Assembly: GCF_947498015.1 (NCBI RefSeq)
Contig: NZ_CANMIR010000008.1
Coordinates: 94,568 to 158,567 of the forward strand
Direction: 5' to 3'
DNA length: 64,000 nucleotides
From: an uncultured Neptuniibacter sp.
GTDB lineage: Bacteria > Pseudomonadota > Gammaproteobacteria > Pseudomonadales > Balneatricaceae
Below are positions 17,796 to 29,315 of the stretch, piece after piece. How positions within the stretch are numbered: the first letter of the stretch is position 1; every line of letters begins with the position of its first letter. Made by a program: the position numbers and the translations under genes. The notes below the pieces were generated by a model. It ran no database searches, was not told the DNA's origin, and saw only the letters and a list, made by a program, of their open reading frames with translations.

Positions 17796-18497
17796 GTGAA
17801 ATACATTACATCAGCTGTAATTATAACTCTCACCTTCTGGGCTTCTTTACTTCACGCCTCCCCCACAACAGAACTAAAACCGTTCACTGCAACTTATGAG
17901 ATTGATTGGAATGGAAGCATCTCTCTGAGCGGCAAAACAACTCGCCACCTACAAGTAAAAGATCAGCATTGGCTATTTGAATCCAAAGCCAATGCGATGT
18001 TTGCCAGCATTTTCGAATCAAGCCAATTTCAAGTTAAGAACTCGACAATTCAACCACTTACTTACGTATATAAACGCAGCGTTCTAGGCAAAAAGCGTAA
18101 TGCTGAGGTTCATTTTGACTGGAGCAACCTGCAGGTCACAAACAAGGTAGGCGATAAACCCTGGCAGATGGGAATCAAACCAGGAGTTCAAGATAAAATC
18201 AGCTATCAACTACTGTTACAGCAAGATGTCGCCGCAGGCATAAAAGACGTTACCTACAACGTTGCCGATGGCGGACACCTCAAAAAGTATCGATTTAAAA
18301 CCGAAGGCGTAGAGATCATCAATGCCCCTATCGGTGAGTATGAAGCTATTCGCGTTGTGAGAGTCAGAGATAAAGAGAGTGAAAGACAGACGTTTATCTG
18401 GTTCGCCCCTGAACTAAATTACCAGATCATAAAACTTCACCAAGTTGAGAAGAAGGATAAAACCTACACTCTCCTTCTCAACACACTGAAATATTAA
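17796..18497 (+). CDS. DUF3108 domain-containing exported protein
   Basis: The 233-residue protein has a signal peptide (MKYITSAVIITLTFWASLLHA). The mature region shows LKPFTATYEIDWNGSISLSGKTTRHL and LLLQQDVAAGIKDVTYNVADG, typical of DUF3108 proteins, which are predicted beta-rich periplasmic proteins of unknown role. AAGGAGG stands before its GTG start. Its stop codon overlaps that of the convergent EAL gene by 4 nt, inside a small dyad (CTGAAAT/ATTTCAG, 18486-18507). Confidence 0.88.
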   Translation: MKYITSAVIITLTFWASLLHASPTTELKPFTATYEIDWNGSISLSGKTTRHLQVKDQHWLFESKANAMFASIFESSQFQVKNSTIQPLTYVYKRSVLGKKRNAEVHFDWSNLQVTNKVGDKPWQMGIKPGVQDKISYQLLLQQDVAAGIKDVTYNVADGGHLKKYRFKTEGVEIINAPIGEYEAIRVVRVRDKESERQTFIWFAPELNYQIIKLHQVEKKDKTYTLLLNTLKY

Positions 18498-19711
18498 TCG
18501 ATTTCAGGAATCCAACTAGCCGGCATTCCCCTAAAACCGCCGAAAAGAGTACCCGCCTGCTGATCATCACGAAGATCTGCCAGTAAAATTCTCTGGTCAT
18601 CAATGAACAGTACCGCCGTTTGGGCCCGCTCACCGGTGTGAATATCCTGATACGGCTCAGAGAAGACCAGACGGTTCAACGTATCTGATGACCCCAATAG
18701 CTCAAAGAAGTAGGGGCGCCAGCTCCAGTTATAACCACGATGGTGCTCATCAATAATCCAACCTTTTTCACTGTTTTCATAATTTGGCGATATTTGATAG
18801 CCCATACGGTCACAGATATAAAATCTCAAGAGGTGATCCGCAGCAACAAAATGATTGAGGTCATCGTCCGTAGAAGCCGCTCGCAACACCTCTTTCAAGG
18901 CCAAAAGCTCACGTTTAATTTTTTCAGATCGCCAGTGACTCAATGACGTAGCATTGATCGCCATATCACGATAATGGCTGAGTAAATTTTTAACCTGTGT
19001 CGCAGTAGTCTCTGGCGCCATCATTTGAGGTAACGCTTCAGCAAACAGAAAACCCTGTACGTAGGCTGCATTGCAGCTCAATGCAAGAAAGTACTCCTCC
19101 TCAGTTTCCACCCCTTCACATAGAACCTTACTGCCAAGCTTGGATGCCAATTCACCCAGCATCTGCACCATCGAAGAGCCACGCCCATTATCTCCGGCAC
19201 CTTTAAGAAGCGTCATGTCCAACTTAATGATGTCGGGTTTTAATAGTGCGATTCTATCTAACTGAGAGAAACCTGATCCGAAATCATCGATAGCAATCCG
19301 AAACCCACTCTCACGGTAACGCTCAACCAGCCCGCGAATGATCTCGATATCACCGTCAAGCTCCGTAATTTCAATCACAACCTTAGATGGATCGATGGCC
19401 AACTGCTTGATCATATCCAAGGTTGGTATCTTATCCATTGATTCAAGGTGTTTAAGCCATTCTGGAGAGATATTGATACTCAGAAAGGTATTATCCGGAA
19501 GAGAACCGGAGGCCTCAAGAGCCTGCTGCCTAACATCACGATCCAAGGCAATACGCTCCGAAACCGGAATAGATTGATCCGAAAACAGGTGCCCTGCCGA
19601 GACTACCCTACTCTCTGAGCTTCCCATTCTGGCAAGCGCTTCATAACCTGCGACTTGACCGGTTGCAGTTTCAATTATCGGCTGAAAATAGGGAAACAGA
19701 TCTTTACACAT
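18494..19711 (-). CDS. EAL-domain c-di-GMP phosphodiesterase with YkuI_C-like domain
   Basis: The 405-residue cytoplasmic protein has an EAL domain at about 1-245: GYEALARMG (Glu24), SINISPEWL, IEITE, IDDFGSGFSQ (Asp142-143), LCEGVETEEE and VQGFLFAEALP. All expected metal and catalytic residues are present, so c-di-GMP hydrolysis is likely. The C-terminal part, with DRMGYQISPNYE, NWSWRPYFFE and ILLADL, matches the PAS/Cache-like YkuI_C type of sensing domain found after EAL in YkuI-like proteins; its ligand is unknown. Confidence 0.9.
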   Translation of the reverse strand: MCKDLFPYFQPIIETATGQVAGYEALARMGSSESRVVSAGHLFSDQSIPVSERIALDRDVRQQALEASGSLPDNTFLSINISPEWLKHLESMDKIPTLDMIKQLAIDPSKVVIEITELDGDIEIIRGLVERYRESGFRIAIDDFGSGFSQLDRIALLKPDIIKLDMTLLKGAGDNGRGSSMVQMLGELASKLGSKVLCEGVETEEEYFLALSCNAAYVQGFLFAEALPQMMAPETTATQVKNLLSHYRDMAINATSLSHWRSEKIKRELLALKEVLRAASTDDDLNHFVAADHLLRFYICDRMGYQISPNYENSEKGWIIDEHHRGYNWSWRPYFFELLGSSDTLNRLVFSEPYQDIHTGERAQTAVLFIDDQRILLADLRDDQQAGTLFGGFRGMPASWIPEID

Positions 19712-19809
19712 AACAAATACTCAATTTAATCTCAGAAATTAAAGAAACGAATAGCTTCTCCAATTCATATAATTAGGTTTCAGACCGCATCATAGATTCA
19801 GTATCAAGC

Positions 19810-20433
19810 CTAAAAACGGGTGTACGATTCCAGCTCCTTAGCAACTGGAATATCCCAACGCTGTAAAAGCTTCCTTGAATTATCAAATTTCTTTTCGGCG
19901 TCATCTCGGAAATGCCCATAAGAACCTGACATACCAGCTCGAACACGTAACATCTGGTACTTGAACAAAGGTAGTAACTTATATGAGATACGGTCTTTAC
20001 AACCTTCAGACTGATTAGTTGTTACAGCCCTACCAAACATCGTGGCCTCTAACTTTTTTAGCGCCATGGCATCTTCACAATTTTCAATATATTCCTTCAC
20101 TGCGGTCGAAGTTAGAACATATGGGCCAGAAATCGGTGTAAATGAAGCGATACTGGTAGCAACTTTCCGTTCTGCCCTTTGTTTTGAGCGCTCAAGAAAA
20201 CCCGCTTTATAGCTAGAGAATTGAGTTTTCGCTTTTTCCATCTCCTGATTCAACTGAAGGCTTTCAAGCTGAAGCGCTTTTAATTCCGTTATGCTACTTT
20301 TAATTTCAGCTGTCGTACCTAGTTCTTTGTACTCCCCTAGCGCGGAATACAGCGTAAATATCCAGTACCCACCTCCCCCTAACAGAGAAAGAGCTAAAAC
20401 ACCGCTAATCGAAAATATAATAATTTTTTTCAT
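19810..20433 (-). CDS. Hypothetical membrane-anchored coiled-coil protein
   Basis: The 207-residue protein has one N-terminal hydrophobic segment (IIIFSISGVLALSLLGGGGYWIF, with basic residues before it, so the bulk is probably periplasmic), then a charged helical stretch (ITELKALQLESLQLNQEMEK) likely to form a coiled coil. Two cysteines (ENCEDA and EGCKDR) could form a disulphide. I do not recognise the family. It stands alone between the EAL gene and the suc terminator. The 98-bp gap before the EAL gene and the 144-bp gap before sucD show no clear promoter. Confidence 0.75.
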   Translation of the reverse strand: MKKIIIFSISGVLALSLLGGGGYWIFTLYSALGEYKELGTTAEIKSSITELKALQLESLQLNQEMEKAKTQFSSYKAGFLERSKQRAERKVATSIASFTPISGPYVLTSTAVKEYIENCEDAMALKKLEATMFGRAVTTNQSEGCKDRISYKLLPLFKYQMLRVRAGMSGSYGHFRDDAEKKFDNSRKLLQRWDIPVAKELESYTRF

Positions 20434-20529
20434 GACACGATCTAAATATCAGAACAAGGCAAGAACAATCACATGAATCTACACACTTTTCAATGGGCTA
20501 TGACAGCAACCACCAAAAAGCATAGGCAC

Positions 20530-20555
20530 AAAAAAAGGCAGCCGAAGCTGCCTTT
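20530..20555 (-). terminator. Terminator of the sdh-suc block, after sucD
   Basis: On the minus strand a 9-bp stem AAAGGCAGC/GCTGCCTTT with a TTCG tetraloop runs into seven Ts. It lies 23 bp past the sucD stop. Confidence 0.9.
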
Positions 20556-20577
20556 ACACTAAAAAGTATCTGCTGGC

Positions 20578-21450
20578 TTACCAGCCGGTAACTTCACGTA
20601 GTGCATCACCAATCTGCGCCAGAGAGCGTACAGTCTTAACGCCTGCATCTTCCAGTGCCGCAAATTTCTCATCAGCAGTACCTTTACCACCAGAGATGAT
20701 TGCGCCCGCATGACCCATGCGCTTACCAGCAGGTGCAGTTACACCAGCAATGTAAGAAACAACAGGCTTAGTGACGTTTGCTTTAATGAATTCAGCCGCT
20801 TCTTCTTCAGCGGATCCACCAATCTCACCGATCATAACGATCGCTTCAGTCTGCGGATCATTCTGGAACATTTCCAGAATATCGATGAAGTTAGAACCTG
20901 GAATTGGGTCACCACCGATACCTACACAAGTAGACTGACCGAAACCAGCATCTGTAGTCTGCTTAACAGCTTCATAAGTCAGAGTACCAGAACGTGAAAC
21001 GATACCTACTTTACCTGGCAAGTGGATGTGACCTGGCATGATACCGATCTTACATTCACCCGGAGTGATCACACCTGGGCAGTTAGGACCGATCAAACGC
21101 ACACCCAATTCGTCGCACTTAACTTTACACTCAAGCATATCCATTACTGGAATGTGCTCAGTGATACAAACAATCAGCTTGATGCCGCCGTTTGCCGCTT
21201 CCAGGATAGAATCCTTACAGAAAGGAGCTGGAACATAGATAACAGAGGCTTCAGCGCCTGTTTCAGCAACAGCTTCAGCAACAGTATTGAATACAGGTAG
21301 ACCCAGGTGTGTAGTACCACCTTTGCCTGGTGTTACGCCACCAACCATTTTAGTGCCGTACGCGATAGCCTGTTCAGAGTGGAAGGTACCCTGACCACCA
21401 GTGAAACCCTGACAGATTACTTTGGTGTCTTTATTGATCAAAACGGACAT
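20578..21450 (-). CDS. sucD: Succinyl-CoA synthetase alpha subunit
   Basis: The 290-residue subunit has the CoA-binding [19 protein letters not shown] and the phospho-histidine in [18 protein letters not shown]. With SucC it makes ATP or GTP from succinyl-CoA in the TCA cycle. It shares one base with the sucC stop (TAATG), so translation is coupled. It is the last gene of the block. Confidence 0.98.
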   Translation of the reverse strand: MSVLINKDTKVICQGFTGGQGTFHSEQAIAYGTKMVGGVTPGKGGTTHLGLPVFNTVAEAVAETGAEASVIYVPAPFCKDSILEAANGGIKLIVCITEHIPVMDMLECKVKCDELGVRLIGPNCPGVITPGECKIGIMPGHIHLPGKVGIVSRSGTLTYEAVKQTTDAGFGQSTCVGIGGDPIPGSNFIDILEMFQNDPQTEAIVMIGEIGGSAEEEAAEFIKANVTKPVVSYIAGVTAPAGKRMGHAGAIISGGKGTADEKFAALEDAGVKTVRSLAQIGDALREVTGW

Positions 21451-22616
21451 TATTTACCCTCCGCTGCTTTTACTGCCTGCTCAGCAGCATCAGTCAGGCT
21501 GGTAGCCGCGATGATGTCCAGGCCAGACTCAGACAGAAGCTGAGAACCCAGCTCTGCATTGTTACCTTCCAGACGTACAACAACTGGTACGTTTACGCCT
21601 ACCTCTTTAACTGCACCGATAATACCTTCAGCAATCAGATCGCAACGTACGATACCACCAAAGATGTTAACCAGAACGGCCTTAACCTTGTCATCTTCTA
21701 AGATGATTTTGAACGCTTCAGTAACACGCTCTTTAGTCGCGCCGCCACCAACGTCCAGGAAGTTTGCAGGGAAACCACCGTGTAGAGATACAATATCCAT
21801 TGTACCCATCGCCAGACCAGCACCATTAACCATGCAGCCGATGCTACCATCAAGCGCAACATAGTTAAGATCCCACTCAGCCGCACGAGCTTCACGCTCA
21901 TCTTCCTGAGATGGATCTTCCATAGCCTGAAGGTCTTTGTGACGGTAAACAGCATTACCATCGATCGCTACTTTAGCGTCCAGGCAGTGCAGGTTGCCTT
22001 CATCAGTGATTACCAGAGGGTTGATCTCCAGAAGTGCCAGATCTTTCTCCTGGAACATCTGCGCCAGACCCATAAAGATCTTAACGAACTGCTTAATCTG
22101 ATCACCTTCCAGGCCTAGCTGGAATGCAAGTTCACGCCCCTGATAAGGCTGTGCACCTGTTAGCGGATCAACTGTCGCTTTCAGAATCTTTTCTGGAGTT
22201 TCTTCAGCTACCTTCTCGATTTCAACACCACCTTCAGTAGATGCCATGAAAACGATACGGCGAGAAGAACGGTCTACAACCGCACCCAGATATAGCTCAT
22301 TAGCAATATCAGTACAGTCTTCAACCAAAATTTTAGAAACAGGCTGACCGTTAGCATCAGTCTGATAGGTAACAAGGTTTTTACCCAGCCAGTTAGCTGC
22401 GAACTCTTGTGCTTCTGCAGGGGAGTCAACCAGCTTTACACCGCCAGCTTTACCACGACCACCTGCGTGAACCTGAGTCTTTACAACCCACTTGTCACCA
22501 CCAATTTTCTCTGCAGCTTCAGCCGCTGCTTCTGGAGTATCTACAGCGTACCCTTTGGATACCGGCAGACCATATTCGGCAAACAGCTGTTTACCCTGGT
22601 ACTCATGAAGATTCAT
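21450..22616 (-). CDS. sucC: Succinyl-CoA synthetase beta subunit
   Basis: The 388-residue ATP-grasp subunit begins [19 protein letters not shown] and shows [19 protein letters not shown] and the C-terminal [17 protein letters not shown], which interacts with the alpha subunit. It lies 147 bp after lpd, a gap that contains two hairpins, and overlaps sucD by one base. Confidence 0.98.
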   Translation of the reverse strand: MNLHEYQGKQLFAEYGLPVSKGYAVDTPEAAAEAAEKIGGDKWVVKTQVHAGGRGKAGGVKLVDSPAEAQEFAANWLGKNLVTYQTDANGQPVSKILVEDCTDIANELYLGAVVDRSSRRIVFMASTEGGVEIEKVAEETPEKILKATVDPLTGAQPYQGRELAFQLGLEGDQIKQFVKIFMGLAQMFQEKDLALLEINPLVITDEGNLHCLDAKVAIDGNAVYRHKDLQAMEDPSQEDEREARAAEWDLNYVALDGSIGCMVNGAGLAMGTMDIVSLHGGFPANFLDVGGGATKERVTEAFKIILEDDKVKAVLVNIFGGIVRCDLIAEGIIGAVKEVGVNVPVVVRLEGNNAELGSQLLSESGLDIIAATSLTDAAEQAVKAAEGK

Positions 22617-22719
22617 GCTCTAATCCGTTGTGTTGTCACTAAATGATTTTTCTGTATCAGAGGTCTAAAAACGCCCCTGTAACAGCCCTGTTGGGTTCAA
22701 CAACAAGTTTTGCGAAAAC

Positions 22720-24209
<1,490 letters not shown>

Positions 24210-24246
24210 TTATCCTATCTTCACTCTGTTCTTGTTGAGGGTCGAC

Positions 24247-25455
24247 TTAGACTTCCAGGAGCATACGTGCAGGATCTTCCAGAAGATCTTTGATAGTCAC
24301 CAGGAATTGTACAGCTTCCTTACCATCAATCATACGGTGATCGTATGACAGAGCCAGGTACATCATTGGAAGTATCTCAACCTGACCATTTACAGCCATT
24401 GGACGTTCCTGAATTTTGTGCATACCCAGTATTGCAGTCTGTGGTGGATTCAGGATCGGTGTAGACATCAGGGAACCAAATACACCGCCGTTTGTGATGG
24501 TGAAAGTACCGCCCTGCATGTCATCCATACCCAGCTTACCTTCACGACCACGCTTACCGAAATCAGCGATAGTAGATTCAACATCTGCCAGGCTCATCGC
24601 ATCAGTATCACGTAGAACAGGGACCATCAGGCCACGATCAGTAGACACGGCAACACCGATATCCTGATAACCGTGATAGACCATATCGTTACCGTCGATA
24701 GACGCATTTACAGCCGGGAATTTCTTCAGCGCTTCTGTTGCTGCTTTGACGAAGAATGACATGAAGCCAAGACGCGTTCCGTTATGAGTTTTCTCAAACA
24801 GATCTTTGTATTGCTTGCGCAACTCCATAACTGGCTTCATGTTAACTTCATTGTACGTTGTCAACATGGCAGCATTCTGCTGAGCTTCAACCAAACGCTT
24901 AGCGATAGTTGCACGCAGACGAGTCATAGGAACACGTTTCTCTACGCGTTCACCAACCGGAACATTCACAGGCGCAGCTGCTGGAGCTGGCGCTGCAGAT
25001 GCAGTAGTTGCTGCCGCTGGAGCAGGCTTAGCGCCGCTCTTCATGAAGTTCTGAACATCTTCTTTTGTGATACCGCCGTTCTTGCCAGTGCCAGCAATTT
25101 GAGACGCGTCAAGATTATTCTCTTCGATCAGTTTACGAGCAGCAGGGCCAACTTTATCAGCATCACCCGCTGGTACTGCAGCTGCTGCAGCCTCCGCAGG
25201 AGCAGAAGCGCCGGCAGCGCCTGCTTCAAACTTAGCAATGACTTCATCACTCAGAACTGTATCGCCTTCACCCTTGAGTACTTCAGCAATAACACCATCT
25301 TCTGGTGCCACAACTTCCAATACCACCTTGTCAGTTTCGATATCAACAATCAGTTCATCGGCTGAACAAGCTTCACCAGGTTGTTTATGCCAAGTTGCAA
25401 TTGTGCCGTCTGCTACAGATTCCGGGAAAGTCGGCGCTTTGATTTCGATGGACAT
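24247..25455 (-). CDS. sucB: Dihydrolipoyllysine succinyltransferase (2-OGDH E2)
   Basis: The 402-residue protein has one lipoyl domain (about 1-78, lipoyl Lys in [12 protein letters not shown]), an Ala-rich linker, a peripheral-subunit-binding domain ([22 protein letters not shown]), a second Ala/Pro linker, and the catalytic domain ending in [13 protein letters not shown], where the active-site His lies in the HxxxDG motif. It forms the core of the 2-oxoglutarate dehydrogenase complex. Confidence 0.98.
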   Translation of the reverse strand: MSIEIKAPTFPESVADGTIATWHKQPGEACSADELIVDIETDKVVLEVVAPEDGVIAEVLKGEGDTVLSDEVIAKFEAGAAGASAPAEAAAAAVPAGDADKVGPAARKLIEENNLDASQIAGTGKNGGITKEDVQNFMKSGAKPAPAAATTASAAPAPAAAPVNVPVGERVEKRVPMTRLRATIAKRLVEAQQNAAMLTTYNEVNMKPVMELRKQYKDLFEKTHNGTRLGFMSFFVKAATEALKKFPAVNASIDGNDMVYHGYQDIGVAVSTDRGLMVPVLRDTDAMSLADVESTIADFGKRGREGKLGMDDMQGGTFTITNGGVFGSLMSTPILNPPQTAILGMHKIQERPMAVNGQVEILPMMYLALSYDHRMIDGKEAVQFLVTIKDLLEDPARMLLEV

Positions 25456-25514
25456 GTTTTTTCCTTTATCGTTATCACCGTCAGGCGATTAAAAATTTAT
25501 GGTTAATCGCCTGA

Positions 25515-28349
25515 TCAACCGTTGATTGCTTCATTTACTAGTGCTTCTTGTTGCTCTGCGTGTACGGAGATATACCCTACTGCTGGAGCTGCAGATGCTG
25601 GACGACCAACACCTTCAAGATGCAATTTACTATCGTGCTGCTGCATAACATGGCGCATATGATGTTGCATTGAATACCATGCACCCTGGTTCATCGGCTC
25701 TTCCTGGCACCAAACCACAGAGTCTAAATTGGTGTACTCTGCGATTGCTTCTGCCAACTGAGATTCTGGGAATGGGTACAACTGCTCAATACGAACAATT
25801 GCCACATCCTGTTTCTCAAGTTCTGCCCGACGATTATACAGGTCGTAGTAAACCTTACCGCCACAAAGAACCAGACGCTTAACCTTCTTAGGCTCAAGCT
25901 GATCCACTTCAGAGATAACCGGTAGGAAGGAACCTTCTGCGAGATCTTCCAAAGTGGAGGTTGCCTGCTTATGACGAAGTAAACTCTTCGGTGACATAAC
26001 AACCAACGGCTTACGCAATGGCCGAACAACCTGACGGCGCAGCAAATGGAAGATCTGAGATGGTGTAGTTGGGGTAACTACCTGAATATTATGCTCAGCA
26101 CAAAGCTGCAGGTAACGTTCCAGACGCGCTGAAGAGTGCTCTGGCCCCTGCCCCTCAAATCCATGCGGTAACAACATAGTCAAACCACATAGACGTTGCC
26201 ACTTATGCTCACCGGAGGTAATAAATTGATCAATTACAACCTGAGCACCGTTGGCAAAATCACCGAACTGAGCTTCCCAAATAACCAGTGCATTAGGCAT
26301 AGTGGTGGCGTAACCATACTCAAATGCCAAGACCGCTTCCTCTGAAAGGAAAGAATCATGCAAAGTCAAACGCGGCTGCTCTTCAGAAAGATTCTGCAGT
26401 GGTAGGTATGTCTCAGCATTTTTCTGATCATGAAGGACTGCATGACGGTGGGAGAAGGTGCCACGACCAACATCCTGACCAGTGATACGTACAGGATGCC
26501 CCTCAGCCAGAATTGATGCGTAGGCCAATGACTCAGCCATACCCCAGTTAAGCTCCATCGCACCATGTGCCATGCGCTTACGATCATCAATGATTTTCTG
26601 AACCTGACGCTGAACAGCAAAGCCTTCCGGTACTTCGCAAATCTTGTTACCAAGTTCTTGAAGAAGCTTCAGATCAACCTTAGTTTCAGGGCAATCAAAT
26701 GACCAGTCATGACCCAGATATGGTTTCCAGTCGACAAACAGCTCAGAGTTAGGCTCATGGACAAGAGACTTAACCACATGCTCACCATTTTCAAGCAGCT
26801 TGCGGTATTCTTTTTCCATCTCTTTGCTTTCTTCAGCCGTGATAAGACCTTCGCCAATCAATTGCTGAGCATAGAGCTCACGAGTTGTTTTCTGCTTCTT
26901 AATCTGAGCATACATCAATGGCTGTGTGCCAGAAGGCTCATCCGCTTCGTTGTGACCACGGCGGCGGTAGCAGAACAGATCGATAACAACGTCTTTTTTG
27001 AATTCGTTTCGGTAATCAACAGCAAGCTGCGTTACAAAGCGGACCGCTTCAGGATCATCACCATTTACATGGAAGATCGGTGCCTGAATCATCTTCGCAA
27101 CGTCAGTAGAATACTCAGTTGAACGTGAGTCTTCCTGCTTTGATGTAGTAAAGCCAACCTGGTTATTAACTACGAGATGAATTGTACCGCCCGTTTTATA
27201 TGCACGGGTCTGAGACATCTGGAATGTCTCCATTACAACACCCTGACCACAGAAAGCCTGATCGCCATGGATATTGACTGGCACAACGGAATCACCGATA
27301 AAGTCTTCACGTCGATCCTGACGTGCACGAACAGAACCTTCAACTACAGGCGCTGCGATCTCCAGATGTGATGGGTTAAATGCCATCGCAATATGGACTT
27401 CACCACCTGCCGTTTCAACATTAGAAGAGAAACCCTGATGATACTTAACGTCACCCGATGTATCTAATGTCTTCTTGCCTTCAAACTCTTCAAACAGTTC
27501 GCCAGGATTCTTACCAAAGATATTTACCAGTGTGTTCAGACGGCCACGGTGGGCCATGCCGATTACAACCTCTTTAGCGCCCTGCTTACCTGCACGCTGA
27601 ATAAGCGTATTCAGAGAGACAATGAGAGACTCACCACCCTCTAATCCGAAACGTTTCGCACCGGCATAACGTGAACCTAGATATTTTTCTAAGCCCTCTG
27701 CTGCAGTCAAACGTTCCAGGATCATTTTTTTCTTTTCAACAGGTGCGTCGGGATGTGAGCGCACAGGCTCCAATCGAGATTGAATCCAGCGTTTTTCCTG
27801 AGTATCTACAATATGCATATACTCGGCGCCAACTGTTGTGCAATAAGTCTTCTTCAGATCCGCGATGATATCTTTCAGTGGCGCTTCTTCTGGGCCAAAG
27901 AACAGAGAGCCCAATTGGAAGACGGTATCATAATCAGCTTCAGACAATTCGTGAAAACGCAGATCCAGATCTGGCACATCTTCACGCTGCATCAAACCTA
28001 ACGGGTCGATATTAGCAATCTGATGTCCACGCACTCGGTATGCGTTAATCATACGCAGCACTCGAACCTGCTTCTTCTCATGTTCTGAACTTACAGAACT
28101 TACGGCAGTCGGTGCAGCACGCTTTTGATTTTTGGAAAGGTAGAGAAAATGCTCTCTGATAGCAGAATGTGGCACATCCTGTGTCAGATTCTCGCCGACT
28201 TTAGGCAGTCGGTCGAACTCTTCTCGCCACTCCTGAGGAATCGCATTCGGATCCATCAGGTATGTTTCATATAGTTCTTCAACGTATGAAAGGTTGCCAC
28301 CATAAAGGTGCGCATTCTTCCACATGAGATCCATGATGCTTTCTTGCAT
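25515..28349 (-). CDS. sucA: 2-Oxoglutarate dehydrogenase E1
   Basis: This 944-residue thiamine diphosphate enzyme decarboxylates 2-oxoglutarate. Its N-terminus (MDLMWKNAHLYGGNLSYVEELYETYL) is the E2/E3-binding type. Further landmarks are GMAHRGRLNTLVNI, FNPSHLEIAAPVVEGSVRARQ, the ThDP/Mg segment around VNGDDPEAVRFVTQLA and FCYRRRGHNEADEPSGTQPLMY. It leads sucAB-lpd-sucCD, separated from sdhB by a terminator, so it has its own promoter region (28350-28560). Confidence 0.98.
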   Translation of the reverse strand: MQESIMDLMWKNAHLYGGNLSYVEELYETYLMDPNAIPQEWREEFDRLPKVGENLTQDVPHSAIREHFLYLSKNQKRAAPTAVSSVSSEHEKKQVRVLRMINAYRVRGHQIANIDPLGLMQREDVPDLDLRFHELSEADYDTVFQLGSLFFGPEEAPLKDIIADLKKTYCTTVGAEYMHIVDTQEKRWIQSRLEPVRSHPDAPVEKKKMILERLTAAEGLEKYLGSRYAGAKRFGLEGGESLIVSLNTLIQRAGKQGAKEVVIGMAHRGRLNTLVNIFGKNPGELFEEFEGKKTLDTSGDVKYHQGFSSNVETAGGEVHIAMAFNPSHLEIAAPVVEGSVRARQDRREDFIGDSVVPVNIHGDQAFCGQGVVMETFQMSQTRAYKTGGTIHLVVNNQVGFTTSKQEDSRSTEYSTDVAKMIQAPIFHVNGDDPEAVRFVTQLAVDYRNEFKKDVVIDLFCYRRRGHNEADEPSGTQPLMYAQIKKQKTTRELYAQQLIGEGLITAEESKEMEKEYRKLLENGEHVVKSLVHEPNSELFVDWKPYLGHDWSFDCPETKVDLKLLQELGNKICEVPEGFAVQRQVQKIIDDRKRMAHGAMELNWGMAESLAYASILAEGHPVRITGQDVGRGTFSHRHAVLHDQKNAETYLPLQNLSEEQPRLTLHDSFLSEEAVLAFEYGYATTMPNALVIWEAQFGDFANGAQVVIDQFITSGEHKWQRLCGLTMLLPHGFEGQGPEHSSARLERYLQLCAEHNIQVVTPTTPSQIFHLLRRQVVRPLRKPLVVMSPKSLLRHKQATSTLEDLAEGSFLPVISEVDQLEPKKVKRLVLCGGKVYYDLYNRRAELEKQDVAIVRIEQLYPFPESQLAEAIAEYTNLDSVVWCQEEPMNQGAWYSMQHHMRHVMQQHDSKLHLEGVGRPASAAPAVGYISVHAEQQEALVNEAING

Positions 28350-28474
28350 TCTTGATCACCCTGGCTCTGGGAGCTTTACCGACTCCATCGGCCTTTGACC
28401 GACTAGAGATCGCCCCTCTTTGAGTTACCTTCATTCACCCGATCAAACAGCTGGTACTGTCTCGGGAACGCTAT

Positions 28475-28502
28475 ATTAAAGCTTTTATTCCAAAGCTTTA
28501 AT
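28475..28502. promoter_or_regulatory. 11-bp inverted repeat upstream of sucA
   Basis: Perfect arms ATTAAAGCTTT/AAAGCTTTAAT around a 6-nt spacer, 126 bp before the sucA start, in an AT-rich stretch just after the sdhB terminator. It could be an operator for the suc promoter or a leader hairpin. No clean -35/-10 pair was found. Confidence 0.4.
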
Positions 28503-28561
28503 AATTCTTTATGCGAATACCGTAATTTTTTTACAAATTTATTATTTTTTTTATTGCAGAC

Positions 28562-28591
28562 AAAAAAAAGCGGCGCCAATGGCACCGCTTT
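28562..28591 (-). terminator. Terminator after sdhB
   Basis: On the minus strand an 11-bp stem (one G-U pair) AAAGCGGTGCC/GGCGCCGCTTT ends in eight Ts, 7 bp past the sdhB stop. It separates sdhCDAB from sucAB-lpd-sucCD, at least partly. Confidence 0.9.
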
Positions 28592-28598
28592 CGGTATA

Positions 28599-29303
28599 TC
28601 AAGTCGCTTGGGACAGTAGCATGTTGCGAATTTTACCGATTGCCTTTGTCGGGTTGAGCCCCTTAGGACAAACATTCACACAGTTCATGATACCGTGGCA
28701 GCGGAATACGCTGAATGGATCATCCAATGCAGCCAAACGCTCGCTTGTTGCCGTATCACGGCTATCAGCCAAGAAGCGGTAAGCCTGAAGCAAACCGGAA
28801 GGACCGATAAACTTATCAGGATTCCACCAGAACGATGGACACGAAGTAGAACAGCAGGCACAAAGAATACACTCGTACAAACCATCCAGCTCCGCGCGGT
28901 CTTCTGGAGACTGCAGACGCTCAATTGCAGGCGGAGGCGTATCATTGATCAAGAACGGCTTGATCTTCTCATACGCTTTGTAGAACTGAGTCATATCAAC
29001 GACAAGATCACGAATAACCGGCAGACCAGGCAGCGGACGTAGAACCAGCTTGTCGTCTTTCACTACTGCAGACAATGGAGTGATACATGCGAGACCATTC
29101 AGGCCATTCATGTTCATACCATCTGAACCACACACACCTTCACGACATGAACGGCGATACGCCATTGACGGATCTTTGTCCTTCAGAAGCTGCAGAAGAT
29201 CCAGCACCATGATGTCCTTACCACCAGGGATATCGATATGGATATCCTGCATGTAAGGAGCATCGTCAGTTTCAGGATTGTAGCGATATACACTAACCAA
29301 CAT
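28599..29303 (-). CDS. sdhB: Succinate dehydrogenase iron-sulfur subunit
   Basis: The 234-residue subunit carries three clusters: [2Fe-2S] in CREGVCGSDGMNMNG with a later Cys, [4Fe-4S] in CILCACCSTSCP, and [3Fe-4S] with the remaining ligands in CHGIMNCVNVCPKGLNP. It passes electrons from SdhA to quinone. It lies 12 bp after sdhA. Confidence 0.98.
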   Translation of the reverse strand: MLVSVYRYNPETDDAPYMQDIHIDIPGGKDIMVLDLLQLLKDKDPSMAYRRSCREGVCGSDGMNMNGLNGLACITPLSAVVKDDKLVLRPLPGLPVIRDLVVDMTQFYKAYEKIKPFLINDTPPPAIERLQSPEDRAELDGLYECILCACCSTSCPSFWWNPDKFIGPSGLLQAYRFLADSRDTATSERLAALDDPFSVFRCHGIMNCVNVCPKGLNPTKAIGKIRNMLLSQAT

Positions 29304-29315
29304 GATAGAAGCTCC

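Noticed and set aside
28403..28675. 90-codon minus-strand frame overlapping the sdhB end and sucA leader
   Set aside because: It runs across the sdhB terminator and through a different frame of sdhB; no start signal.
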